A program made the position numbers and the translations under genes. The notes below the pieces were generated by a model. The model saw only the letters and a list, made by a program, of their open reading frames with translations. It was not told where the DNA came from and did no database searches. A DNA stretch of 64,000 bases, taken from positions 310,001 through 374,000 of the forward strand of contig NZ_JAGSOA010000001.1 in the NCBI RefSeq assembly GCF_019754935.1, in the 5' to 3' direction. Positions 8,870 through 19,603 of the stretch are shown piece by piece (position 1 is the first letter of the stretch; every line of letters starts with the position of its first letter). The DNA is from Corynebacterium parakroppenstedtii (GTDB lineage: Bacteria > Actinomycetota > Actinomycetes > Mycobacteriales > Mycobacteriaceae).

Positions 8870-8990
8870 CATGATCGGCCTAGCCGTTGATACCGGGTGC
8901 CGCTGTGCTCGTTCGCCTACTCACATACTCCACACGAACACAGGCACCGTGTTGACGACACCAACGCGACGGGGATACTCCCCTCCAGCT
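8870..8990 (-). promoter_or_regulatory. yybP-ykoY (manganese) riboswitch aptamer upstream of terC
   Basis: On the minus strand the leader has the family's hallmark elements in order: GGGGAGTA (8976-8983); stem arm CGTTG (8962-8966) pairing with CAACG (8885-8889); the conserved GTCGTCA (8953-8959); and stem GGTGCC (8943-8948) pairing with GGCACC (8896-8901), followed by CCGG. These match the yybP-ykoY class, which senses Mn2+ and commonly precedes TerC-type genes such as ykoY and alx. The variable arm between contains a further GTTCG/CGAAC helix. Assignment is by eye; a covariance search would settle it. Confidence 0.82.
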
Positions 8991-9083
8991 ATTAGAGGGT
9001 ACATGACCCATGTGTAAAAACCACGATCATGGTGCGTGACCAGCCAAGACAGCACCGCAGCGCCAGAAGAAGGGGGTACCCAA

Positions 9084-12000
9084 TCAGACGATGCCGCTCG
9101 ACGGGTTGGCGCTAACTACCTTTGTCGTTGAGGCCGACGCTCCACCAGCTGCAGCGTCGGCTTCCCCGTTGTCACTCGGATCTTCCTTAGGTGCCTCAGC
9201 AGGATCAGCACCCTTAATCATCCACAAAATGGTGTCCAGCTCCTCCGGTTTCACCAACACCTCACGCGCTTTAGACCCCTCTGACGGGCCAACAATTCCG
9301 CGCGACTCCATCAAATCCATCAAGCGACCAGCCCGGGCAAATCCCACGCGAAGCTTGCGCTGCAGCATCGATGTCGAGCCATACTGGCTGGTCACAACGA
9401 TCTCGACGGCTTGCAGCAGGTCCTCGAGATCGTCGCCAATGTCCTCGTCAATTTTCTTCTTCGAGGATTCAGCCTGCTCGACCACCTTGGGATCGTATTC
9501 CGGCTCACGCTGAGCCTTCGCCGCATCGACGACGGCCTGCACTTCAGTGTCAGTGACAAACGCACCCTGGATACGCATCGGCTTGCCCGCGCCTTGGGGG
9601 ATAAAGAGGCCATCGCCCATGCCGATGAGCTTCTCAGCCCCACCTTGGTCAAGGATGACTCGCGAGTCCGTCAGGGACGAGGTCGCGAAGGCCAAGCGTG
9701 AGGGGACGTTCGTCTTAATCAAGCCGGTGACAACGTCAACCGACGGGCGCTGCGTCGCCAATACTAGGTGGATACCCGCAGCACGAGCTTTCTGGGTGAT
9801 ACGGACAATCGAGTCCTCAATCTCTTTCGGAGCCGTCATCATCAGATCAGCAAGCTCATCGACCACACAGACGATAAAGGGGTAAGGCTTGACTTCGCGT
9901 TCAGAGCCGAGAGGGGCCGTATATTCGCCCGTCTCCACCTTGCGGTTGAAGTCCTTGATGTGCCGGACACCGGCGGACTTCATATCCATATAGCGCTGCT
10001 CCATTTCATCAACCAACCACTGCAGCGCGCTCGCAGCTTTCTTGGGCTGGGTGATAATCGGAGTAATGAGGTGCGGCACCCCCTCATACGGCGTGAGCTC
10101 GACCATCTTGGGATCCACCAGGATCAGACGGACATCTTCCGGCGTCGCGCGTGTCAGCAAGGAGACCAACATGGAGTTCACGAATGCAGACTTACCTGAA
10201 CCGGTAGCACCAGCCACCAGCAAGTGAGGCATCTTCGCGATCGAGTGGGCAATGAAATCGCCTTCGATGTCTTTGCCCAAGCCAATCAGCATCGGATCAG
10301 TGTTCTGCATGACCTCCGGGGCGTGCAAAACGTCAGAGAGCCGAACCATTTCACGATCGGCGTTCGGCACCTCAATCCCCACCGCAGACTTGCCGGGGAT
10401 CGGGGTGAGTAGACGCACGTTGTCCGTCGCTGCTGCATAAGCCAAGTTGGACTGCAGATTCGTAATCTTGGATACCTTAACGCCCGGCCCTAGCTCAACC
10501 TCATACCGCGTCACTGTCGGACCACGCGAGTAACCGGTGACCTTCGCATTGACCTTAAACTCCGAGAAGGTCTCCGAGATCGCAGCGATCATCCGGTCAT
10601 TGGCTTCAGTTCGGGTCTTCGCCGCTTTACCCGGAATGAGCAAATCGGCACTTGGCAGCTCATAGTGATGCCCCGCTTCCGATGACGATGCGGCAGTACT
10701 GCGGTCTTGGCTCCCCGAGGCCGACTTCGACGCCGCCGGGGCACGCTGCGATTGCTTTTTCCCGGGCGCTTTACGTGCCGCATCAATCCCCGAGCGCGCA
10801 ACAATTGCCCGACGCATGGCCTCACGACTGGCACTGACCGCGTCCGTACTGCTCTCGCCGTGTTCACCGTCGCCATCGTCCACCAGCTCAGGTGCGCCTT
10901 CACCCGCAGCATTAACTTTTACTGCCGACGATTGAGACGAACCCTCATTCGCTGCGGAGGGAACATCGTCATCCTCGGTGAGAGAGGCGTCGACCCGCGT
11001 GTTATTGACGTTGTCTCGTTGCACCGCAGCATCTCGTTGCTGTTCAGCGTCTACGAACGTCGGCATACCACCATGGAAACCGGCGATGTCAACGTCGGTG
11101 GGTTGATCGTCCAGCGTCGGCGCAGGCCTTCTCCCCGAAGTATTGCGGGACGAGCGACCACGATCACTACCCCGCGACCCCGATGAGAACACACGCGTCG
11201 GCGCAGCATCTTCGTCCAAGGGATAGTTATCCATCGGCGTATTGCCATACGAACCGTACTGCTGAGCACCCGAGGGCAGCTCGTCATCGTCAAACTGCGC
11301 CCCCTCCCCGACGATGAGCGGTTGCCCATCTCTGTGTACCCGAGGATCAGAAGGCACGTTGCGTGCCGGGTAATGCCTGCGCCCCGAATCGTAGGGAGTC
11401 AGGTCGCGATCCGAGCGGGCATACCGACGGTCGGCTCCAGCGCCATCGTCATAGTCGGCACCCTCATACTCGGCATCAATGTCATAACCGGATTCGTCAT
11501 ACTCGTCGGGGCCATAGGAGTCGTACGAAGCGTCGTCGTACGCTCCCCTGCCCCACCGGAAGCCCATCCAGTCGGACACAGCATGAGCCGTATCTTTGAT
11601 GGTCGTTCCAGCAAGTGTGATCGCCGACCAGACGATAATAAGGAGCAAAATCGGCACAGCAAGCCACACCGAAAACCCGGTTGCCAGGGGCGTTCCGGAG
11701 AACAGACCTATCACACCACCGGCGTGGCTCCGACCTGCCCATGTCGACGGTTGGCCCGCGAAAAGGTGGGCGAGGCCCAGCATTGCAATCAACAGCAGTG
11801 CCAGTGCTCCCCCGGACCGATAATGATTCACTTGACGGACGGTTACACCCACCATCAGTGCCCAGGCAACGAAAAACAGGGCAACGGGAACCAGGTACGC
11901 AGCTGCACCGACGACCATCATGAGACCAGTGGACAGGGCACCACCCACTGGACCGCCAATCCCGAACCACAGTGATCCAGCAGTGATGAGGCCGAGGGCG

Positions 12001-12659
12001 GCGACGATCAAGGCGGGGGTGTCGTACCCGCCGCCAATCACTACTCCGGCATCGTCGGCGTAGGCGTCACGATCCTGGTCCACACCCTCATCCATGAGGC
12101 CGCGCTGTGCGGAGGATACGCTCCGTCGGGTGCTGCCACCACGCCTATGTCCCCCCGGCGACACGTTTTCTCCTTCAGAATAATCGTCAACAATCTCTTC
12201 ACTATCGGCAGTATGCCGGTCTGATGGCTCCGACGCCTGAGATACCCGGCGGAATCGGCCCCTGCCCCGTCGTGGTTTCCGGTCAAGGCTCTGGTGATGA
12301 CTATCAGGGGTGCTATCGCCCGAAGCATTGTTACCGTCGGCACTATCGTCGAAGAGATCGTCATCATTCGATCCTCGGATACTGCCTTGCGGTCCTCGAA
12401 CGGAAGCGACTTTGCGGGTCAAACTTCCCAACCCCCGCGCTGTACTACTGAAAAAACCGGCCAGGCCAGAGCCCACGGCTGAAAACGCGCTGCCTGTGCG
12501 CTCAAATTCCTGGGTAGGAATTAGCTCCTCGCCGCGGTTAGCAGGTCGGGATCCCCCTCGTGGTCTCGATGCTGGCGCACCCCTCCGGGACCGTGCACGC
12601 GTAGAACTCGCAGGGTGAGTCTTCCGGTTACGTGTACTGGTTTTCCGAGGGGCAGTCAT
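9084..12659 (-). CDS. ftsK: DNA translocase FtsK
   Basis: The septum-located motor that pumps chromosome termini into daughter cells and supports XerCD dimer resolution. The 1191-residue protein has four or five membrane segments near residues 215-355, a roughly 350-residue acidic, Tyr/Asp/Ser-rich linker, then the RecA-like motor with Walker [12 protein letters not shown] near 840 and Walker [15 protein letters not shown]. The C-terminal winged-helix gamma domain ([27 protein letters not shown]) that reads orienting sequences is present. The start chosen is ATG 12659 (MTAPRKTST); a GTG three codons upstream is also possible. It is a single-gene unit between rnj and terC. Confidence 0.95.
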   Translation of the reverse strand: MTAPRKTSTRNRKTHPASSTRARSRRGAPASRPRGGSRPANRGEELIPTQEFERTGSAFSAVGSGLAGFFSSTARGLGSLTRKVASVRGPQGSIRGSNDDDLFDDSADGNNASGDSTPDSHHQSLDRKPRRGRGRFRRVSQASEPSDRHTADSEEIVDDYSEGENVSPGGHRRGGSTRRSVSSAQRGLMDEGVDQDRDAYADDAGVVIGGGYDTPALIVAALGLITAGSLWFGIGGPVGGALSTGLMMVVGAAAYLVPVALFFVAWALMVGVTVRQVNHYRSGGALALLLIAMLGLAHLFAGQPSTWAGRSHAGGVIGLFSGTPLATGFSVWLAVPILLLIIVWSAITLAGTTIKDTAHAVSDWMGFRWGRGAYDDASYDSYGPDEYDESGYDIDAEYEGADYDDGAGADRRYARSDRDLTPYDSGRRHYPARNVPSDPRVHRDGQPLIVGEGAQFDDDELPSGAQQYGSYGNTPMDNYPLDEDAAPTRVFSSGSRGSDRGRSSRNTSGRRPAPTLDDQPTDVDIAGFHGGMPTFVDAEQQRDAAVQRDNVNNTRVDASLTEDDDVPSAANEGSSQSSAVKVNAAGEGAPELVDDGDGEHGESSTDAVSASREAMRRAIVARSGIDAARKAPGKKQSQRAPAASKSASGSQDRSTAASSSEAGHHYELPSADLLIPGKAAKTRTEANDRMIAAISETFSEFKVNAKVTGYSRGPTVTRYEVELGPGVKVSKITNLQSNLAYAAATDNVRLLTPIPGKSAVGIEVPNADREMVRLSDVLHAPEVMQNTDPMLIGLGKDIEGDFIAHSIAKMPHLLVAGATGSGKSAFVNSMLVSLLTRATPEDVRLILVDPKMVELTPYEGVPHLITPIITQPKKAASALQWLVDEMEQRYMDMKSAGVRHIKDFNRKVETGEYTAPLGSEREVKPYPFIVCVVDELADLMMTAPKEIEDSIVRITQKARAAGIHLVLATQRPSVDVVTGLIKTNVPSRLAFATSSLTDSRVILDQGGAEKLIGMGDGLFIPQGAGKPMRIQGAFVTDTEVQAVVDAAKAQREPEYDPKVVEQAESSKKKIDEDIGDDLEDLLQAVEIVVTSQYGSTSMLQRKLRVGFARAGRLMDLMESRGIVGPSEGSKAREVLVKPEELDTILWMIKGADPAEAPKEDPSDNGEADAAAGGASASTTKVVSANPSSGIV

Positions 12660-12760
12660 GCATGCCACTTTAGACTCTCAGATCACATCATTCACATTAT
12701 TAACCTACGCAGGGCGTTTAGATGGCCGCTGTGTTTTCACCCCGCACGCACCTCATAATG

Positions 12761-12796
12761 AAAAAGTCCTGACCCCAAATTCATGGGACCAGGACT
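12761..12796 (-). terminator. Terminator downstream of rnj
   Basis: Stem AGTCCTG (12765-12771) with CAGGACT (12790-12796), extended inside by CCC/GGG, and a TTTTT tail on the minus strand from the AAAAA at 12761-12765. It ends the dapB-thyX-dapA-rnj operon and separates it from ftsK. Confidence 0.85.
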
Positions 12797-12824
12797 CTCA
12801 CCAGGCTATGAGGCAATACCTACA

Positions 12825-14984
12825 TCACAGCGATTCGCGTGTACCTGTCACATCGGACACCAACGGTTCGTCGGATGTCATGGGAACAACCGTCGGAACA
12901 ACAAATGGCTTCCTGCGCCACTTCTCGCCCACGAACTTGGTGATCCGACGCTTGATCTGCTGAGCCATTCGGTAAGGATCATTTTCGCCCTCGCCTGACA
13001 AATCAAGCAGGGTGTTATCGACGAGATCCTCAACCTCATGCATCATCTCGCGCGACTCGTCCGAGAAGCCAGATGCCACAACGCGAGGCTTCTCCAACGC
13101 CATGCCCGTCCGGTTATCGATCACGACGGTGACGGAGATGACGCCGCCCTCGCCCATCTGAGCGCGGTCTTCCAGAACCTCAGCGTTCACGTCGCCCATG
13201 GTGACACCATCGACGTAGAGGTTTCCGACGGGGATCTGTCCAACAACGTCGGCGTGTTTATCCACGAGATCAACAACCACGCCATTTTGTGCCAGCACGG
13301 TGTGATCCTCACGAACCCCCGTCGATATGGCCAGTTGTTTATTGGCCCTCAAATGACGCCACTCACCATGCACAGGCATGAAGTTCTTGGGGCGGGCTGC
13401 GTTGTACAAGAACAAGAGCTCACCAGCGAAACCGTGACCCGAGGTGTGTACCTTAGCATCTTTACTGGTCACCACACGGGCGCCGATCTGCGAGAGCATG
13501 TTGATCACACCGAAAACGGCCTCTTCATTGCCCGGCACCAGCGACGACGACAGAACAATAAGGTCACCATCACGGACAGTGATCTGCCGATGCTCACGCC
13601 GTGCCATACGGGACAGTGCAGCCATAGGCTCGCCCTGCGTACCCGTCGTCACGAGCAGAACCTTATGCGGAGCCATCTTCGCGGCGTCGTCCATAGAAAC
13701 AATGGTGTTTCGTGGAACCTCCAAATAGCCCATCTCTTCCGCAATTTGCATATTGCGGATCATCGACCGGCCATTGAACGCAACTTTCCTACCCGCGGCA
13801 ACGGCTGCATCCACTGCGGCTTGGACTCGGTACACGTTCGAGGCGAAGGAGGCGATGATGACACGTTGTTTCGCTTCGGCAACGAGACGTTTCAATGTCG
13901 GGGCCACATCCGCCTCCGACCCGGAGAAACCAGGCGTCGCGGAGTTCGTCGAATCCGCCAGCATGATGTCAACACCCTCATCACCGAACCGGGACAATGC
14001 CGGCAAATCGGTGGGGCGGCCACCCGTCGGAGTCTGGTCGAGCTTGATATCGCCTGTGTGAATCAGAAGCCCAGCCCCTGTCTTCAGCGCGATGCCAAGG
14101 CAATCCGGGATGGAGTGGTTCACATTCCAGAAGCGCAGGTCAAACGGACCATACTTCTCGTGAGAGGTCTCATTAACTTCGATCAGCTTCGGGTGCTGAT
14201 GGTGCTCACGACATTTCGCCGCAATCAAAGCACATGTAAAGCGCGAGGCCACGATAGGAATATCAGACCGCAGTTTCAGCAACCACGGGATCGCACCAAT
14301 GTGGTCCTCGTGGCCGTGGGTAACGACCAGCGCCTCGACACGATCCATCTTGTCTTCCAAGTAGGAAAAATCAGGAAGAATCAGATCGACGCCGGGTTCG
14401 TCGGAACTTGGGAAAAGAACGCCACAGTCAATAATGAGAAGGCGATTGTGGTATTCGAAAACGGTCATGTTACGGCCGATTTCGGAAATACCACCCAAAG
14501 CGACAATGCGCAGACCATCTTTTGGCGCTTTAGGAGGCTCAGGCAGGCGCTGAGTGAGGTCAGCTCCCTGCATGGATTTCACGACAGAGCGGTTCTTATT
14601 GTGTCCCCTGTTGCGGTCACGGCCTCGTTTATTGGGGCGATTGTTTTTTCCGTTCTTATTCGAGTTCCGGGAACCGCCGCGCTCTGAACGACCGTTGTCG
14701 TTTTTGCTGTTACTGCCACGGTTGTTGCGGCCTTTATTACCATTGCCGCCACCGTGCTTGTTATTGCCACCACGGTTCGATCGGCCCGATGAACCATTGC
14801 GGTTTCCATCACGTCCATTGCCTTTGTTGCCGTCGGCGTGGCCTTGATTGTCATCGGAGGATGGTGAGGACTGACTACGTGTAGTGGCTTTCGGCTCTGT
14901 GAACTCTGGACGCTGAGCTGCGTCAACATCAGGCGACCCGGCCTTACGCGTCGATCGCCGACCGCGAGTGCGGTTATCTGGCAC
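12825..14984 (-). CDS. rnj: Ribonuclease J
   Basis: Metallo-beta-lactamase/beta-CASP ribonuclease acting in mRNA decay and rRNA maturation. Of 719 residues, about 25-135 are an Asn/Gly/Arg/Lys-rich disordered extension without hydrophobic residues. The catalytic part starts near KSMQGADLTQRLPEPPKAPK and shows the zinc motif HGHEDHIGAIPWLL, the aspartate loop LADSTNS, the beta-CASP region and the late histidine motif HTSGHGF. The GTG start overlaps the dapA stop by one base (TAGTG), indicating translational coupling. Similar basic extensions occur in other corynebacterial RNase J proteins, so it is not unique. Confidence 0.95.
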   Translation of the reverse strand: MPDNRTRGRRSTRKAGSPDVDAAQRPEFTEPKATTRSQSSPSSDDNQGHADGNKGNGRDGNRNGSSGRSNRGGNNKHGGGNGNKGRNNRGSNSKNDNGRSERGGSRNSNKNGKNNRPNKRGRDRNRGHNKNRSVVKSMQGADLTQRLPEPPKAPKDGLRIVALGGISEIGRNMTVFEYHNRLLIIDCGVLFPSSDEPGVDLILPDFSYLEDKMDRVEALVVTHGHEDHIGAIPWLLKLRSDIPIVASRFTCALIAAKCREHHQHPKLIEVNETSHEKYGPFDLRFWNVNHSIPDCLGIALKTGAGLLIHTGDIKLDQTPTGGRPTDLPALSRFGDEGVDIMLADSTNSATPGFSGSEADVAPTLKRLVAEAKQRVIIASFASNVYRVQAAVDAAVAAGRKVAFNGRSMIRNMQIAEEMGYLEVPRNTIVSMDDAAKMAPHKVLLVTTGTQGEPMAALSRMARREHRQITVRDGDLIVLSSSLVPGNEEAVFGVINMLSQIGARVVTSKDAKVHTSGHGFAGELLFLYNAARPKNFMPVHGEWRHLRANKQLAISTGVREDHTVLAQNGVVVDLVDKHADVVGQIPVGNLYVDGVTMGDVNAEVLEDRAQMGEGGVISVTVVIDNRTGMALEKPRVVASGFSDESREMMHEVEDLVDNTLLDLSGEGENDPYRMAQQIKRRITKFVGEKWRRKPFVVPTVVPMTSDEPLVSDVTGTRESL

Positions 14985-15889
14985 TACAGAACACCAGCCT
15001 TTCGCATATCATCAGCAAGCTCGTCGAGCTGTGATGGACTGGGGGAAATTTGAGGCAAACGAGGTTCTCCTACATTAATGCCCTGCAAGTGCAGAGCTGC
15101 TTTGGCAAAACTTACCCCGCCGAGTCGTGCTTGGGCATGATAGAGCGGGGACAACGATGCTGATAAACGCTGAGCTTCAGGGAGATCTCCGGAATCATAT
15201 GCGTCGTACATTCTTCTCAGCACGGGAGCAGCAATGTGTCCGACGACAGAGATAAGACCCGTTGCACCAACCGACAACCACGGAAGGTTGATGGGATCGT
15301 CTCCGGAATACCAGGCCAATTCAGTGGACTGAATAAGCTCCAAGGCCTCTGCGAGATTCCCTTTCGCATCCTTAACAGCTGCAATACGCGGGTGCTCGGA
15401 CAAGCGAGCCAGCGTCTCCTTCGCAACCGGAATAACACTACGCGATGGGATGTCATAAATCATGACAGGCACGTTCACAGCGTCGGTAACAGCCGTAAAG
15501 TGCTGATAAATGCCCTCTTGACTTGGCTTCGAATAGTACGGAGTCACAACGAGGAGTCCATCCGCGCCAGCCTCTGCCGAAGCACGGGATAACTCGATAC
15601 TCGTCGCCGTATTGTTTGTTCCCGACCCCGCGATAATACGGGCGGAATCTCCCACCTCTTGTTTAACAGCCTTGAGCAACCGCAACTTCTCTTCGACGGT
15701 CGTCGTCGGGGACTCACCTGTAGTCCCAGCGAGAACCAGGGAATCACACCCTTGATCAATGAGGTGCTTAGCCAACGACACCCCTGCGGATATATCGACG
15801 TGACCGTCGCTATCGAAGGGCGTCACCATTGCTACGGCAATAGTTCCGAAAGTTTCGGCGCCGGCCCGTGTTGCAATACCAGTGCTCAT
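14984..15889 (-). CDS. dapA: 4-hydroxy-tetrahydrodipicolinate synthase
   Basis: First committed enzyme of lysine and meso-diaminopimelate synthesis, condensing aspartate semialdehyde with pyruvate. The TIM-barrel motifs are present: [16 protein letters not shown], the tyrosine in [12 protein letters not shown] and the Schiff-base lysine in [13 protein letters not shown] 15889 gives 301 residues, the normal length; a TTG three codons upstream is also in frame, and neither has a clear ribosome binding site. It lies 38 bases after thyX and overlaps rnj, so lysine and peptidoglycan precursor synthesis shares an operon with thymidylate and RNA-decay genes. Confidence 0.95.
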   Translation of the reverse strand: MSTGIATRAGAETFGTIAVAMVTPFDSDGHVDISAGVSLAKHLIDQGCDSLVLAGTTGESPTTTVEEKLRLLKAVKQEVGDSARIIAGSGTNNTATSIELSRASAEAGADGLLVVTPYYSKPSQEGIYQHFTAVTDAVNVPVMIYDIPSRSVIPVAKETLARLSEHPRIAAVKDAKGNLAEALELIQSTELAWYSGDDPINLPWLSVGATGLISVVGHIAAPVLRRMYDAYDSGDLPEAQRLSASLSPLYHAQARLGGVSFAKAALHLQGINVGEPRLPQISPSPSQLDELADDMRKAGVL

Positions 15890-15927
15890 ATCGGTCAAGG
15901 GTACCCGCGGGGCACGGGCACAAACAA

Positions 15928-16698
15928 CTAGCTTTCACTAACAAACGGGCTTGTTGCGACCTCAGTTCCGTCGCTGAGCTCGGTCACAGAAAAATCACCG
16001 AAAGCATGAGGCGCCACGGACTGAAGCTCTTTCAAGATCGCAATAGCTAAGTGCCGGATCTCTTGATCCGCATTTTCCGTCGCTCTCATCCCAATAAAAT
16101 GACGCCAAGTCCGAAAATTCCCCGTGGCCACCAACCGAGTTTCGGTTGCCGACGGCAAAATCGCCCGTGCTGCTTGCCGCGCTTGCTTCTGACGCAACAG
16201 GGCATTCACACGTCCCGACGCCCCACCCGGAGTTTTCTTCTCGAGGCTACTCAGTAGCTCCGAAAAGGTATCTCTGGCCACATCACACGCTTCGAGGAAC
16301 AAATCTGTTAACTGTTTATCTTTCGCAATTTCTGCAGGAACAACGACATCAATGTCATCGTCCGGCGTGAAGCGCTGCGAGAGTTGAGAAAACGACAAGT
16401 GACGGTGCCGCATAAATTCATGGGCACATCCCCGAGAAAGCCCCCGGATATAAAACGTCGCCGTCGGATGTTCAAGGAGAGCAGTATGCCCTACCTCCAT
16501 AATGTGCCGAATATAGGCTCCATTCGACGCCGTGTGGGGGTTCGGGCGATCCCATGTTTCGTAGCAGGCACGGCCAGCAAACTCGACTAATGAATCCGCA
16601 TCGGAAGAGTCTTTAATAAAGCCCAAGTCCATCCCCGTGGGGAGAGTAAAAGACGTGTGGGCAATAAGAGACACTTCACATGGCTTAGGTGTTGCCAT
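15928..16698 (-). CDS. thyX: Flavin-dependent thymidylate synthase ThyX
   Basis: Makes dTMP from dUMP using FAD and NADPH. The 256-residue protein contains the ThyX signature [14 protein letters not shown] near residue 97 and the late motif [20 protein letters not shown]. The ATG follows the dapB stop with no gap (TAAATG). The dapB-thyX-dapA arrangement is conserved in corynebacteria. Whether a second thymidylate synthase (ThyA) exists cannot be judged from this window. Confidence 0.96.
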   Translation of the reverse strand: MATPKPCEVSLIAHTSFTLPTGMDLGFIKDSSDADSLVEFAGRACYETWDRPNPHTASNGAYIRHIMEVGHTALLEHPTATFYIRGLSRGCAHEFMRHRHLSFSQLSQRFTPDDDIDVVVPAEIAKDKQLTDLFLEACDVARDTFSELLSSLEKKTPGGASGRVNALLRQKQARQAARAILPSATETRLVATGNFRTWRHFIGMRATENADQEIRHLAIAILKELQSVAPHAFGDFSVTELSDGTEVATSPFVSES

Positions 16699-17758
<1,060 letters not shown>

Positions 17759-18742
17759 ATGACGAAATATTTGGTGAAGAAGCTAGGCGGATGGCTCGCC
17801 ATCATCTTCATTGCCACTAACATCACATTTTTCCTTGCGACTGCATTCCTTGATCCCAAGTCAAACTATGTTGGCAGACGACCTCCGCTGCCAGAGGATC
17901 AAATTCAACGCACACTTCAGCCGCTGAATCTCTCTGATAACACCCCGCTTTTCGAGCGTTGGTGGACATGGTTATCGAACATCTTGTTCCACTGGGATTG
18001 GGGAGAGTCTCCCCTCGGCGAGTCTGTTAACCAGCAGATTTCATTTCGTATCTGGGTCTCGGCAGAGCTTCTTCTGTTAGCAACAGTGTTATCCGTCATC
18101 ATCGGTGTCGCTATCGGCGTCTATACCGCGAGTAATCAATACAAAATGGGCGACCGTATTTGGCAAGGAATTTCGATTGTCACCATGAACCTCCACATCG
18201 TTGTCGCATCGATCATTACGGTGGCGTTTGGTTTATGGGTCAATCGAATCACTGGTTCCCGCATTTTTTATGTCACTGGAGCATCGAAATATGGCGTCCA
18301 CGGATTCTTTCCGACGCTCCTCGACTTTCTTCAGCACGTTGCTTTACCGACGTTCTCACTCCTGTTGGTGAATTACGCGGGCTATCACATGATGCAGCGT
18401 TCACTGCTTCTCGATAACCTCAACGCCGACTATGTCCGGACAGCCCGGGCAAAAGGTTTGCCTCGGCGTAAAGCTATCCGGAAGCACGCCTTGCGTACGT
18501 CGATTATTCCGGTGGCTACCTCGGTGGCGTTCTCTATTCCAGGGATTTTCACCGGCGCCATCATGACCGAGAAGATTTTCGCCTGGCAGGGAATGGGCGA
18601 TTATTTCATTACGGCGTTATCGCACAATGACATATACGGAACGGTAGCCGTTGCCGCCTTCGGTGCTTTCACAACCGCGGTGGCAGCAATTCTCGCAGAT
18701 ATAACTGTCGTGATTTTAGATCCCCGGGTAAGGGTGAGTTAA
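17759..18742 (+). CDS. oppB: Oligopeptide ABC transporter permease OppB
   Basis: First permease of a dipeptide/oligopeptide importer. It has one N-terminal membrane segment, a roughly 80-residue extracytoplasmic loop and then five membrane segments; the EAA-like coupling region reads YVRTARAKGLPRRKAIRKHALR near residue 225. The start is uncertain: GTG 17738, ATG 17744 and ATG 17759 are in frame. I prefer 17759 (MTKYLVKKLGG) because it matches family N-termini and has GAGG about nine bases upstream. oppC begins immediately after the stop codon. Confidence 0.9.
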   Translation: MTKYLVKKLGGWLAIIFIATNITFFLATAFLDPKSNYVGRRPPLPEDQIQRTLQPLNLSDNTPLFERWWTWLSNILFHWDWGESPLGESVNQQISFRIWVSAELLLLATVLSVIIGVAIGVYTASNQYKMGDRIWQGISIVTMNLHIVVASIITVAFGLWVNRITGSRIFYVTGASKYGVHGFFPTLLDFLQHVALPTFSLLLVNYAGYHMMQRSLLLDNLNADYVRTARAKGLPRRKAIRKHALRTSIIPVATSVAFSIPGIFTGAIMTEKIFAWQGMGDYFITALSHNDIYGTVAVAAFGAFTTAVAAILADITVVILDPRVRVS

Positions 18743-19603
18743 ATGGCTCAGCATAAAACTGCCTTATACGCGCGTCGTTTCGCGCGAAACAAACTGGCCC
18801 TTATCGGCGTCGTTGGTTTTCTTATTCTGGTTTTCGCTTCGATTTTTGGACCCTATATTTCGAAGTGGAGTTATGAGGAACCGGATTTTCTCCACCTCGC
18901 CTCTGCCCCGAGCGCTGAACACTGGTTTGGGACCTCAGACTCGGGAAATGATCTCTTCGCCCAGACAATCCACGGGTTAGGACGGTCGCTCATCATCGCT
19001 GTGACAGTCTCCCTCGGTGTGTCGATTCTCTCCGCGCTCATCGGATGTGTCGCGGCACTCTTGGGTGGCATCGCGGAAAAGATCATTCTGACCTTCATTC
19101 ACTTTATGTTGGCCATCCCCTCCTTCTTGATCATTGCTTTACTAGTGTCTGGTTCGGGTGGAGACTGGAAGCTATTGATCTTAGTTCTGATCATTTTCGG
19201 ATGGATTTATCCTGCACGCGTTATTTGGTCAATGGCGTTATCGGTCAAACAGAATGACTATGTCAAAGCAGCCCAATATATGGGTGTCAACACTCCCCGC
19301 ATCGTGATTAGGCACCTTATTCCCAATATTGGTTCGCTCTTAATTATCCAATTTGCACTCGGAGTTCCCGCGACGGTGATGACAGAAACAGGCCTGTCAT
19401 TCCTCGGGCTAGGAGTCAAGCTCCCCGACGTGTCCCTGGGCACTCTCTTAACAGTCGGTACCGGAGCCGTCGACGCATCACCGTGGCAGTTCTACTTCCC
19501 GGCCCTGATCCTTACACTCCTGACAATTTCCATGGCGTTTATCGCTGACGGCCTGCGCGATGCTCTGGATCCCTATTCTGCTGCTGGAGGACATGTCTCA
19601 TGA
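18743..19603 (+). CDS. oppC: Oligopeptide ABC transporter permease OppC
   Basis: Second permease of the importer, 286 residues, with a cytoplasmic lead (YARRFARNKLALIG), a first membrane segment, the extracellular motif HWFGTSDSGNDLFAQTIHGLGRSL typical of OppC/DppC, and five further membrane segments. The coupling loop reads YVKAAQYMGVNTPRIVIRHLIPN. The ATG directly abuts the oppB stop, and the gene overlaps oppDF by four bases (ATGA), so translation is coupled along the operon. Confidence 0.93.
   Translation: MAQHKTALYARRFARNKLALIGVVGFLILVFASIFGPYISKWSYEEPDFLHLASAPSAEHWFGTSDSGNDLFAQTIHGLGRSLIIAVTVSLGVSILSALIGCVAALLGGIAEKIILTFIHFMLAIPSFLIIALLVSGSGGDWKLLILVLIIFGWIYPARVIWSMALSVKQNDYVKAAQYMGVNTPRIVIRHLIPNIGSLLIIQFALGVPATVMTETGLSFLGLGVKLPDVSLGTLLTVGTGAVDASPWQFYFPALILTLLTISMAFIADGLRDALDPYSAAGGHVS

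Larger units (their letters stand above)
8738..9083 (-). other. Long untranslated leader between ftsK and terC
   Basis: The 346 bases without a gene are explained mainly by the terC leader: the aptamer at about 8870-8990 and the Shine-Dalgarno hairpin at 8743-8774. The terC promoter should lie between about 8990 and 9083; I could not place a convincing -35/-10 pair. A near-palindrome (TCGGCTGATCATGATCGGCC, 8861-8880) lies just 3' of the aptamer core. Confidence 0.6.

Noticed and set aside
13038-14687. A 549-codon open frame on the plus strand opposite rnj
   Set aside because: It mirrors a highly conserved RNase J gene, has no ribosome site or recognisable domain and is Arg/His-rich in the way typical of antisense shadows.
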